From assembly GCA_022842065.1 (NCBI GenBank), contig JALHQH010000013.1, positions 272,094-288,985 of the forward strand: DNA of 16,892 nucleotides, in the 5' to 3' direction. Positions within the stretch are counted from its first letter, which is position 1. Each line of letters opens with the position of its first letter. The DNA comes from Caldilineaceae bacterium (lineage in GTDB: Bacteria > Chloroflexota > Anaerolineae > Caldilineales > Caldilineaceae). Position numbers and translations under genes: made by a program. This document shows positions 7,910 to 15,126 of the stretch, one piece after another. The notes under the pieces are model-generated. The model did not search any database and had not been told where the DNA came from. It saw only the letters and a program-made list of their open reading frames with translations.

Positions 7910-9502
7910 CTATTCGCCCAGGAAGACTGTTTCCCAGCGTTGGTTAACCCCCGAAGGATGGGCCTCGAAGCCCTGCACCTTGGTCGAGAGGCCGTAGATA
8001 TTGAAGATACCGGCCACGGGCAGGACAATATTTTCCTGATCAATGGCCACGCGCATGGCTTCGGCGGCGTTCTGCTTGACATCTTCTACTTCGACCGCGG
8101 TTTGGCACGCTTCCAGGAAGGCATCAAACTCGGCACCGGGCGCAAAGAGACGGGGATAAGCGCCCCATGTGCTTTTGGAATAGAAGAGGCCGCCTGGTAG
8201 GAAACAGGGATTGGCGTCATTCTGGTTGCCGATCTCGACCCAGAGATCGCCTGTCCCGAGTTCCAAGCGCTCTTCATAGGTGGCGGTATCAGGCGTGGTT
8301 TCAATGACGAGGTCAATGCCTACGCTGCGCAATTGCGCCTGGACAATCTCCGGCAACGGCTGGTGAATTTCGGGAATGGGATAGCCGACGATCATGACCA
8401 ACTGGAGCGGGCGGCTCTCCTTTTCGCGGATGCCGTCGCCATCACTGTCGACCCAACCGGCCGTTTCCAGCAATTGTTTGGCCTGATCGGGATCGTGCGG
8501 CTTGCCCTGGATGATTTGCGCCGCATCACCCAAGATGCGCACCGGGATCATGGAGGAATTCACCTCGGCATTGCCCAGCCACACATCGTTGACAATGACC
8601 GACTTGTCAATGGCATGGGCCAACGCCGCCCGTACCGCCGGGTCTTGACCGATGGTGTACGGCTCTTCGCCATGCGCGTTGACATAGATGGCCTCATACG
8701 CGCCAACGGTTGAGGTGGCGATCTTCAGTCCATCCATGGTTGCGATGTTGCCGGCGACCTCGCGCGGGACATTGTAGGCCAACTGAATCTCGCCGGCCTG
8801 CAAGGCGAGGACGCGCGTGTTATTGTCGGGAATAAAGCGGTAGGTGATCTTGGCCAAGGTCGGTACGGTGCCCCAATAGGCGTCATTGCGTTCAATCACC
8901 AGCCGTTCGCCTTTGACATATTCGACAAACTTGAACGAACCTGTCCCGACTGGTTTCGTGGCCGGATCACTGCCGGAGGCGATGATGCTGTAACTGGGGT
9001 GGGCCAGTTGTTGCAGCAGCCGCCGATTGGGGGCGGTCGGGGTGATCTCGACGGTATAGTCATCAATGATCTTGGTTGAATCCGGACCGAGTTGCGCGGT
9101 GTTTGCCCCAATCGCAGCCAGGCGATCCATCGTTGCTTTGACCGCCGCCGCGGTGAAGGGCTGGCCGTCGTGGAAGGTGATCCCCTGCCGCAAGGTGAAA
9201 CGCCAGGTATTCGGTTCGACAAATTCCCACGCCGTGGCCAGCATCGGGGTTAATTGATAGTCGGGACCCATGCGCACCAGCACATCATAGATGCCGGTGT
9301 AATACATGCCCAGGTTGGCCCGCTCATCGGTACGGAAGTTATCCGACGGTAGGCCGATGATCAAGTCCTGATCGGCGGCGGGGGTAAGCGTCTCCGGTTG
9401 CGTATTACTGCTGGGGGCCGCGCTGGGCGCCGGCGCGACACAGCCGCTCAGCAGCCAAAGCATGAGGGCTAACAAAGGGAGCGTTTTGTGCATGAATTTC
9501 AT
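7910..9502 (-). CDS. ABC transporter substrate-binding lipoprotein, SBP_bac_5 (DppA/NikA/OppA) family
   Basis: A 530-residue lipoprotein (lipobox LLSG-C21) that would deliver ligand to the DppB/DppC-like permeases downstream. Family motifs are visible: TWRFTLRQGITFHDGQPFTA near 115, GTGSFKFVEYVKGERLVIER near 195, and a C-terminal lobe from about 290. The start at 9502 has AAGGA about 9 bases upstream; an ATG at 9493 is a less likely alternative. Members of this family bind peptides, nickel chelates, sugars or metallophores, and specificity cannot be read. Its place between two PCuAC genes in a copper-centred gene run suggests a metal or metal-chelate ligand (inference). The gene follows the PCuAC stop by 43 bases. 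Confidence 0.93.
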   Translation of the reverse strand: MKFMHKTLPLLALMLWLLSGCVAPAPSAAPSSNTQPETLTPAADQDLIIGLPSDNFRTDERANLGMYYTGIYDVLVRMGPDYQLTPMLATAWEFVEPNTWRFTLRQGITFHDGQPFTAAAVKATMDRLAAIGANTAQLGPDSTKIIDDYTVEITPTAPNRRLLQQLAHPSYSIIASGSDPATKPVGTGSFKFVEYVKGERLVIERNDAYWGTVPTLAKITYRFIPDNNTRVLALQAGEIQLAYNVPREVAGNIATMDGLKIATSTVGAYEAIYVNAHGEEPYTIGQDPAVRAALAHAIDKSVIVNDVWLGNAEVNSSMIPVRILGDAAQIIQGKPHDPDQAKQLLETAGWVDSDGDGIREKESRPLQLVMIVGYPIPEIHQPLPEIVQAQLRSVGIDLVIETTPDTATYEERLELGTGDLWVEIGNQNDANPCFLPGGLFYSKSTWGAYPRLFAPGAEFDAFLEACQTAVEVEDVKQNAAEAMRVAIDQENIVLPVAGIFNIYGLSTKVQGFEAHPSGVNQRWETVFLGE

Positions 9503-9545
9503 CAAGAAAAATCCTTTTCCGGTGGTTGTTTGGGTTTCACGTTGT

Positions 9546-10067
9546 TTACTTGTTGTGATCCATCTTGGAATGATCCATCGGCGCGTTGCCATGCTCCATC
9601 ACCGGCACAGTCAAGGTTAGTGGATCGGCGTCCGCAAAGGTAAGGGTGAGGGTGAATTGTTCCCCCGCGACCAAGGGTGCGTGCAGATTTTCCAGCATCA
9701 GGTGTTTGCCGTTTGGCTCCAGCACCAGGCTCTCACCGGCGGGGATGGTAAAGCCATCCGGCTGGGCGATCATGTGCATGACGCCTTTGTCGTTGACGGT
9801 CTCATGGAAGGAGAGCGCCTGGGCGACCGCGGCCGTGGCGCCTTGGAGCTGCAGCGGCTGGTCGGTGCCATTCTGGAGGGTGAAATAAACCGATCCATTG
9901 GTCATGCCCGCCGGGGCAACCGGGGCCATCAAATCAAGCATGGTGATTTGCCCAGGCACAGGGGTAGGCGGTACGGCTGCCGATGACATCTCCATGTTGT
10001 GCTGCTGGCGACAGCCAAGCAGCAGTAAGATAGCCAGACTAACAACCATGCTTGTTACTTTCTTCAT
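9546..10067 (-). CDS. PCuAC copper chaperone lipoprotein with His/Met tail
   Basis: A 173-residue lipoprotein (lipobox LLLG-C19) of the PCuAC family, a Cu(I) carrier for cytochrome oxidase assembly. The ligand set is H88-X10-M99-X22-H122-X-M124, one residue longer in the second spacer than the canonical X21. Extra potential copper ligands lie at both ends: HNMEM (23-27) and the C-terminal MEHGNAPMDHSKMDHNK (157-173), a pattern also seen in other extended PCuAC proteins. An AAAGGAAG lies about 6 bases before the ATG at 10067. A second PCuAC with a different extension lies 4.3 kb downstream, so the two may serve different partners or copper loads. Confidence 0.93.
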   Translation of the reverse strand: MKKVTSMVVSLAILLLLGCRQQHNMEMSSAAVPPTPVPGQITMLDLMAPVAPAGMTNGSVYFTLQNGTDQPLQLQGATAAVAQALSFHETVNDKGVMHMIAQPDGFTIPAGESLVLEPNGKHLMLENLHAPLVAGEQFTLTLTFADADPLTLTVPVMEHGNAPMDHSKMDHNK

Positions 10068-10085
10068 AACGATCTTCCTTTCTGT

Positions 10086-10127
10086 GTAACGCTGAGGGCA
10101 CAGGCGTGGCCAGCCCCCCAGCGTTAC
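10086..10127 (-). promoter_or_regulatory. Hairpin in the leader of the PCuAC gene at 9546-10067
   Basis: GTAACGCTGAGGG (10086-10098) pairs with CCCCCAGCGTTAC (10115-10127) at 12 of 13 positions. In the transcript the stem ends only a few bases before the ribosome site AAAGGAAG of the PCuAC gene. It has no U-run after it, so it is not a classic terminator. It could influence translation of the chaperone or be a dispersed palindrome. Confidence 0.5.
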
Positions 10128-10160
10128 CGGTTGGACCCTTGGTCATCAAGGGATCCGCAT

Positions 10161-10292
10161 AGCTAGTTGCTGTGGCGAAAGGGCTTGATCACCGCCAAGC
10201 ACGCGAAGGACGCAAAGGTTCGCAAAGGATTTTCTCTGGCGATTCCTTCGCGCGCTTGGTGCCCTTGGCGGTAGAATAGACAAGAACTAGCT
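10161..10292. repeat. Nested inverted repeat after the PepSY-TM gene
   Basis: Outer arms AGCTAGTT (10161-10168) and AACTAGCT (10285-10292) enclose inner imperfect arms: ACCGCCAAGCACGCGAAGGA (10191-10210) and its counterpart at 10244-10272, which differs by a 9-base insertion. The right outer arm includes the last sense codon and stop of the PepSY-TM gene. The ACCGCCAAG type of palindrome is often dispersed in repeat-rich genomes. It may end transcription between this gene and the PCuAC gene. Confidence 0.65.
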
Positions 10293-11717
10293 AAACATGT
10301 GTCTAAAGAGCGGGATCCGCGACAAAATCAGCAGATCCAGCGCTAGCACTGCAAGCAGCGTCACGCCAACTAACGGAAAGGCGAGCGAAACCAGCAACAT
10401 GATAAAGACGGCCCCTTTCCACAAAGGCATATTGCTGGGCATCGGCGGGGCAGCCAGACGGAACGCCTTTTTGGGGCGGCGTAACCACCACATGACCACG
10501 CTGCTCACGGCAATGAGCAAAACGGCCAGACAGAAGAATGTGTTTAGCAGCAGATTCCACCAACCCATATCGCCTTGGTGGAGCGCAATCCCAGCGGCCA
10601 TCCCTTTGGCGACCAACGAATAGTCCTGCCAACCAACTTCGGCCAACTTCTTGCCCGTATATTGATCCAGATGGATCGTGCGATCCTGGCGGGCGTCGGT
10701 AATGTCACCGCTCATCGTATCGGCGGAGACGGTGAAGACCCCTTCGCTACTTTGGGGCAAGTTAACCCGGAAATTGGTAAACCCATTATCGCGCGCATAG
10801 GCGATTACCGTATCCAAGGTCACCGGGGTCCCCTCCGGAATGCCTGCTGTGCCGGCCATCGAACCGGAGGCCGGCAAGGGCGTCTGTTCCAGATTCCACG
10901 GCACCTCTTCCAACACGCCATGATTCATCGACGCATGGGTTTGATCCGAAAGCGGGGCCTCCCACTTTTCCGCCGGGAAGCTGTTCCAGGCTTGCACGAA
11001 CTTATCCCCCCACACCCCAGTCCACGCCATGCCGGAGATCATAAAGAAGATGATGATCAGCGCAGCATAAAAGCCGATGCTCGAATGCAGGTCACGCCAG
11101 AGAAGTCGCTTGCCGGCGCGAAACCGGGGCCAGAAGGCGCGCCAGATTTCGCTACGTTGGCGCGGCCACCAGAGATACAACCCGGTGATGACCAGCAGGA
11201 TGGCAAAGCCGGCCGCAATTTCGATCAGCCGATCCCCGGTTTCGCCCAGGAAAAAGGTGCCATGCACATTGTTGGCCCACGAATACCAGGTCGTGCTGGG
11301 GTCAAGTGTTCCCAGCACTTGGGCGGTGTAGGGGTTTACAAAGATTGTTAACTCTTGGCCGTCCACCGTAGCAATGGAGAATTGGCTGCTGCGGTCGGCG
11401 GCAATGGGCAGAATGTACTGACTGACCGTGGCCTCAGGATAGGTGGCCTGCACGGCTTGCAACTGGGCACCGGCGGTGGCCTGTGTGGCAGCCGGGGTGA
11501 CAAAGAGCCGGTCGCCATATTGATAGGCTGCAATCTGGTCTTGATAGAGCATGATCAAGCCGGTGAGGGCCAACATGATCAGAAAGGGGACGACATAGAT
11601 CCCGGCGTAAAAGTGCCAACGCCAGGTGGCCAGATAAAATTTGTTTGCCGTAGCGGCTTGGGGCTGGGCCTCGTCTGGCGTGCGTTTCATTGCTGTTGTT
11701 GATGCTGTCTGCAGCAT
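10287..11717 (-). CDS. PepSY-associated TM protein (PiuB/FoxB-like reductase family)
   Basis: A 476-residue membrane protein with helices near 36-57, 165-184, 214-235, 387-411 and 434-466, two outside loops (about 60-160 and 240-380) that would carry the PepSY modules, and conserved histidines at the helix edges: H35 (WRWHFYAG), H152 (NNVHGTF), H211 (DLHSSIGFY) and H380 (ALHQGDMGWW). In characterised relatives such as FoxB these histidines bind heme and the protein reduces metal-siderophore complexes. Here it sits 37 bases after the MbnH-type gene, so a role in reducing copper or moving electrons to or from the di-heme enzyme is plausible but inferred. An AAGGAAG lies about 6 bases before the ATG at 11717. 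Confidence 0.9.
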   Translation of the reverse strand: MLQTASTTAMKRTPDEAQPQAATANKFYLATWRWHFYAGIYVVPFLIMLALTGLIMLYQDQIAAYQYGDRLFVTPAATQATAGAQLQAVQATYPEATVSQYILPIAADRSSQFSIATVDGQELTIFVNPYTAQVLGTLDPSTTWYSWANNVHGTFFLGETGDRLIEIAAGFAILLVITGLYLWWPRQRSEIWRAFWPRFRAGKRLLWRDLHSSIGFYAALIIIFFMISGMAWTGVWGDKFVQAWNSFPAEKWEAPLSDQTHASMNHGVLEEVPWNLEQTPLPASGSMAGTAGIPEGTPVTLDTVIAYARDNGFTNFRVNLPQSSEGVFTVSADTMSGDITDARQDRTIHLDQYTGKKLAEVGWQDYSLVAKGMAAGIALHQGDMGWWNLLLNTFFCLAVLLIAVSSVVMWWLRRPKKAFRLAAPPMPSNMPLWKGAVFIMLLVSLAFPLVGVTLLAVLALDLLILSRIPLFRHMFS

Positions 11718-11754
11718 AAAGCTTCCTTGTCAGCTTGTTTTGTTTGATCATAAA

Positions 11755-13419
11755 TTAGTTACTGGCGGCAACCGGAATATCATTAGCCGCCGTCAAGAAA
11801 GGATCGCTAAAACGTGGGTCGGTGACGAAGGTCTCGTCCGTCAGACTTTCGAGAAAGGCGACCAAGGCCGCCACTTCTGGATCGCTCAGGGTGAAACCAG
11901 GCACTAACCCGCTTTTCAACGGATTGCGCCGCCCATCGCCGGCCAACTCGCCCGTTGGGGTGAGCCGGCCACCGGCGGCATAATGACGCACGACGGCTTC
12001 GAGCGTGGGGATCGAGCCGTCATGCATATAGGGTGCGGTCAGCGCGACGTTGCGTAAGGTTGGTGGGCGAAAGCGGCCCATGTCTTCGGCTTTGGCGGTG
12101 ATCTCGTAGAGACCACGGTTGCCGCGTGGATAGGCCCCTTGCCCGTCCAGATTGTAGAGGCCGTTGTTTTGAAAAACCGCGGCGCTAAAGGTGCTCTTTT
12201 CATGCACCGTCGAGACCGAGAAGTTGAAGCCGACGTGACAGTGATGGCACTCAAAGCGCTCGGAGAAGAAGAGTTCCATGCCCGTTTTGGCCTGCGCTGA
12301 GAGTGCTGTCTCATCCCCCGCCAAGTAGCGGTCGTAGGGCGAGTCACCAGAGATGAGGCTGCGTACAAAGCCGGCCAACGCATGCACGATATTGTGATAG
12401 GTAATCGGCGCTGCCTCTTCGGGAAAGGCTGCGGCAAAGCGGGCTTGGTAGGCGGTATCGCCCTGAAAGCGCACCAGCACCGCCTGCTCGTGCCCACTGA
12501 TCCCCATCTCGACCGGGAACTCGCCAAAGAGCGGGATGAGCACCTGCTGCTCTACATCGGTCAACACCGGGTTTGCCCAAGTGAGAGTGGCATTGTAGGC
12601 GACGTTAACCAACGCTTGGCTGTTACGCAACAAGGGTTCGCCAGTGGAGCCATGGGGCGTCACCTTGCCGTCGCTAAAGGCCAGGGCTTGCAGGTGACAA
12701 CTGCTGCATGACATGGTGCCGTTGCCCGAAAGTTGCGGATCGTAGAAGAGATAACGGCCCAACGCAACCTTGGCGGCACTCATCGCGTTGTCATCCGGGA
12801 TCCGCGGCAGGGGAAAGCCGGCGGGCAACTCCCATCGATAGGCCACTGTGGCGACCTCGCTAACCGGCGCTGGACTGAGCGTCGTGATCCCATTGACGAC
12901 CAGCCCATAGAGTGTAAGCAATGGTGGATCCAAGGGGTGACGACCATAGGCGTGGCCCAGCCGCGGGAAGATCGGCTCGACCGTAGTCCCGCCGATCCAG
13001 CCGAGCACACCCACATTCAGCGTGATCGCCAGCGCCAGCCCCAAGGTTGCCCAACCGCCTTTGCCCGGCTGCAGCCGGCTGCGTTGGAATTCACCCCAGA
13101 GCAGCGCGAACCAACCGATAAGCTCAACGCTTTTGGTGAGCCAGACCGCTGCGTCCAGCGGCCAAACGTGCGCCCCAAAGGGCGCACTGACGATCACGGT
13201 CAACAGCCAGAGCACGAACGGGCCGCCGAGCAAACTCTGCCCCACCAGCAGTAGGCGGGCAGGACGGCGCCAATAGCCGACGGCCCACGCCACCTGGCAC
13301 ACCCCCACCACGGCCAGCCAGATACCCTGCGCCGGGGTATGGAGATAGTAGCCTACGGCCACGGCCAAGTGCGTCAGCCCGGTCGTCAGCGCGGCCGCAA
13401 TCGCAATTTTTCGGAACAT
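11755..13419 (-). CDS. mbnH: MbnH-type di-heme enzyme fused to an N-terminal membrane domain
   Basis: A 554-residue protein. Residues about 195-530 are a di-heme enzyme of the MbnH/MauG/cytochrome c peroxidase superfamily with heme sites C238-S-S-C241-H242 and C391-H-H-C394-H395, Trp281 between the hemes in YNATLTWANP, and the distal loop RPPTLRNVALTAPYMHDGS (451-469), which offers Tyr464 or Met465. The TLTWANP motif and the partner gene upstream mark it as MbnH rather than a generic peroxidase. Known MbnH oxidises a Trp of MbnP to kynurenine. Residues 1-145 hold five membrane helices in place of the usual signal peptide and resemble a stand-alone membrane domain (early GLTHLAVA, later SAPFGAHVWPLD). 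Its start at 13419 has only a weak AGG about 10 bases upstream. The gene follows mbnP by 222 bases of repeat DNA. Confidence 0.9.
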   Translation of the reverse strand: MFRKIAIAAALTTGLTHLAVAVGYYLHTPAQGIWLAVVGVCQVAWAVGYWRRPARLLLVGQSLLGGPFVLWLLTVIVSAPFGAHVWPLDAAVWLTKSVELIGWFALLWGEFQRSRLQPGKGGWATLGLALAITLNVGVLGWIGGTTVEPIFPRLGHAYGRHPLDPPLLTLYGLVVNGITTLSPAPVSEVATVAYRWELPAGFPLPRIPDDNAMSAAKVALGRYLFYDPQLSGNGTMSCSSCHLQALAFSDGKVTPHGSTGEPLLRNSQALVNVAYNATLTWANPVLTDVEQQVLIPLFGEFPVEMGISGHEQAVLVRFQGDTAYQARFAAAFPEEAAPITYHNIVHALAGFVRSLISGDSPYDRYLAGDETALSAQAKTGMELFFSERFECHHCHVGFNFSVSTVHEKSTFSAAVFQNNGLYNLDGQGAYPRGNRGLYEITAKAEDMGRFRPPTLRNVALTAPYMHDGSIPTLEAVVRHYAAGGRLTPTGELAGDGRRNPLKSGLVPGFTLSDPEVAALVAFLESLTDETFVTDPRFSDPFLTAANDIPVAASN

Positions 13420-13470
13420 GTGAACAACCTAGCGTCAATAGGACACGCACAAAGGGTCTGATTGGGTCAA

Positions 13471-13635
13471 AGAAACTGAGTTTTTCGTAACTACAAAGCC
13501 ACCCCTCCCTAACCCTCCCCTGCTAAGGGAGGGAATGGTTGACGGGGTAACTGTTCCTCCCCTTAGCAGCACCCAACGGGTACCCGGGTTAGGTGGGGGT
13601 TAGTCGTTACAGTTTTTCACAAAAACTCAGTTTCT
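13471..13635. repeat. Intergenic palindromic repeat, copy B, with perfect outer arms
   Basis: Outer arms AGAAACTGAGTTTTT (13471-13485) and AAAAACTCAGTTTCT (13621-13635) are a perfect 15-bp inverted repeat. Inside lies the same sequence as copy A (13489-13520 against 4388-4419, 31 of 32 identical), and an inner stem CTGCTAAGGGAGGGAA (13520-13535) pairs with 13554-13569 at 15 of 16. The element fills the gap between the mbnP stop and the mbnH start, so it could uncouple their expression or act as a transcription attenuator. Copy A lacks these outer arms. Confidence 0.85.
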
Positions 13636-13641
13636 AAAGCA

Positions 13642-14559
13642 CTACTCAACGCGGAAGAACGTTTGGGTTGGACAGCCTGCTTCAGTGCAGACGCCCGTGG
13701 CAATATCCAGGCCAAACCCAGGCAGCAACCCGGCGCAATCGGAATCATCGGGGCCGGACATACAGCCGGGGGGCTGCGGCACCGACTCACTGAGGTTAAC
13801 ATTGGCGAGCAACGTGGCCAGATCGGCGACAATGGTATTGGTTGCCGGGTCAAAGCCATCCAGTTGAATCGTCGCCAGATTGGGGCGGCTGCATGGTTCG
13901 GTCGGCGCTTTGGATTGATCGGCGGCGACACAGCCGGTGCTACCCAGGTGGATAAACCAGGCCCCGTCCATGATGGTCGCATCACTCTTCATGTCAATGC
14001 GCACGAATTTGTACCCGCCTTGCCAGTTCCACCACATGGGCGGCACGTTGAGCGGCGAGGCGGCGATGGTCACATCTTGATGGTTGAGGGCAAAAGGCAC
14101 GCCCAGATCAAAGCGCACGGCCTTATAGTCGCCGGGGGCTATGGTGCCGCGCATGGCGGTATTCAGATCGGGGTTGCCGGTTTCGGTGCAACCGGCGCTG
14201 CCATCTTCAAAGTCTAGCAGGGCCGTACTCTCTACTTGCCACAGGCCATCCTGTTCCAATGTGACGGGGACAGGGTTGCCGCTGCCGTCGATCAGGGCCA
14301 GGTTGGAAACATAGAAACGGAGATCGTTGAGTTGGGCTGTGCTTTGGGTGGTGCCGAGGCCGGTTGCAGCGTCGGCGCAACTCAGCTCCTGGTCGCCGGC
14401 TTTGAGGGCAAAGCGGATTTCGACCGCCTCACCCGCTGCGGTGTCGGCTGTGGTGGCGGCGTCGGTCGTGGTTGCCGGTGCTTGAATGGGTTGACAGCCA
14501 ACCAGCAGTAACCAGCCGGCCAGGGTGACGGTACCCAGGGTCTTGGGACAGAATTTCAT
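13642..14559 (-). CDS. mbnP: MbnP family copper-binding lipoprotein
   Basis: A 305-residue lipoprotein (lipobox LLVG-C22) of the MbnP family (also described as the four-Cys partner of a metallo-mystery pair). The hallmark motif MWWNWQGGYKFVRID (175-189) holds three tryptophans (176, 177, 179); in known MbnP a Trp in this region is oxidised to kynurenine by MbnH and then helps bind copper. H160 (ALNHQD) and H204 (FIHLGSTGC) are candidate ligands. Eight later cysteines (61, 124, 210, 223, 266, 275, 291, 296) suggest disulfides, as for the four-Cys family and more. The start at 14559 is fixed by AAAAGGAA 8 bases upstream. The enzyme partner is encoded immediately downstream. Confidence 0.93.
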   Translation of the reverse strand: MKFCPKTLGTVTLAGWLLLVGCQPIQAPATTTDAATTADTAAGEAVEIRFALKAGDQELSCADAATGLGTTQSTAQLNDLRFYVSNLALIDGSGNPVPVTLEQDGLWQVESTALLDFEDGSAGCTETGNPDLNTAMRGTIAPGDYKAVRFDLGVPFALNHQDVTIAASPLNVPPMWWNWQGGYKFVRIDMKSDATIMDGAWFIHLGSTGCVAADQSKAPTEPCSRPNLATIQLDGFDPATNTIVADLATLLANVNLSESVPQPPGCMSGPDDSDCAGLLPGFGLDIATGVCTEAGCPTQTFFRVE

Positions 14560-14567
14560 TAGGAACG

Positions 14568-14575
14568 TTCCTTTT
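14568..14575 (-). promoter_or_regulatory. Ribosome-binding site of mbnP, inside a duplicated 15-mer
   Basis: AAAAGGAA on the minus strand lies 8 bases before the mbnP ATG and decides the start. It overlaps the palindrome GGAACGTTCC (14562-14571), and most of it is contained in the direct repeat that borders the MITE-like element, with a second copy at 14712-14726. Confidence 0.7.
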
Positions 14576-14726
14576 GGTATTAATGTAGTGGATAGGCTGA
14601 AGGTGGACAGTCGCCTTGAAATAAATTTCAGGCTGATAGCGCAAGTCGCGCCCAGTGGGCACCCGAGCCGACTACAAAAATCCACTGTCCACCTTCAGCC
14701 TATCCACTACATCCTTTTGGTGTTAA
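14569..14726. mobile_element. MITE-like inverted-repeat element with flanking direct repeats
   Basis: Bases 14583-14611 and 14684-14712 form a perfect 29-bp inverted repeat (outer bases ATGTAGTGGATAGGCTGAAG) with a 72-base loop. The unit is bordered by TCCTTTTGGTATTAA (14569-14583) and TCCTTTTGGTGTTAA (14712-14726), direct repeats with 14 of 15 identical, which look like a target-site duplication. There is no transposase, so it would be a non-autonomous element moved in trans. It lies in the mbnP leader and its left duplicate carries the mbnP ribosome site. The stem would also form in the mbnP mRNA. Alternatively it is a regulatory RNA hairpin. Confidence 0.6.
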
Positions 14727-15126
14727 GCTGCGATTCGCCGAACCGTTGCGCCTGGGGCGACCGGTCGTTGGCTAACCGCAACGATGGGTGTGAATGAATT
14801 GATGGCGATCACATCGACGGCGTTTCCTCCGCGGCGAGGCGTTGTACTTGTCGCCAGACTGACGCGCCCGTGGGGTACGCGTTGCCCAACGTTGGCAACA
14901 GCGTGCACTCACGCTGGGATCTGAGCCAAGTTGACAGGGCACAAGCCGCGCGCCGTGATCAGCCTGGCGTGATTAAACGCCGGTTCGGTCGCTTGACGCG
15001 TCTGTACACTGCTTGATTGCGCCAAACGCAAGCGCCAGACCAGCACATTGCTACCTTTGGTAGAAATGTTGCTAATGGCAAGGGTAGTCGGATCAGGTCA
15101 ACGTGTTGTAGAAGGAAAATGGTGGG
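14727..15126. other. Region without an intact gene, upstream of mbnP
   Basis: About 400 bases between the His-rich protein gene and the mbnP leader element hold no ORF with a credible start. On the minus strand an open frame of about 62 codons without ATG (roughly 14909-15094) reads like protein at its start (DPTTLAISNISTKGSNVLVW), and another at 14723-14908 also has no ribosome site; they may be remnants of a decayed gene. A near-perfect dyad TTGCCCAACGTTGGCAA lies at 14882-14898 (core CCAACGTTGG) and could be an operator. No promoter stands out. Confidence 0.4.

Noticed and set aside
10575..11351. A 258-codon plus-strand ORF
   Set aside because: It is antisense to the PepSY-TM gene, whose motifs, helices and ribosome site are convincing; its length reflects codon bias of the true gene.
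12733..13254. A 173-codon plus-strand ORF
   Set aside because: It lies antisense to the membrane part of the MbnH-type gene and is rich in Arg, Gln and Pro, as expected of a shadow frame.
14560..14685. Longer N terminus for MbnP
   Set aside because: It would translate through the inverted-repeat element and place residues before a clear signal peptide; AAAAGGAA fixes the start at 14559.
13420..15126. Methanobactin precursor gene near mbnP
   Set aside because: I looked in both gaps beside mbnP for a short ORF with a ribosome site and a Cys-containing core peptide and saw none; a computed search could still change this.
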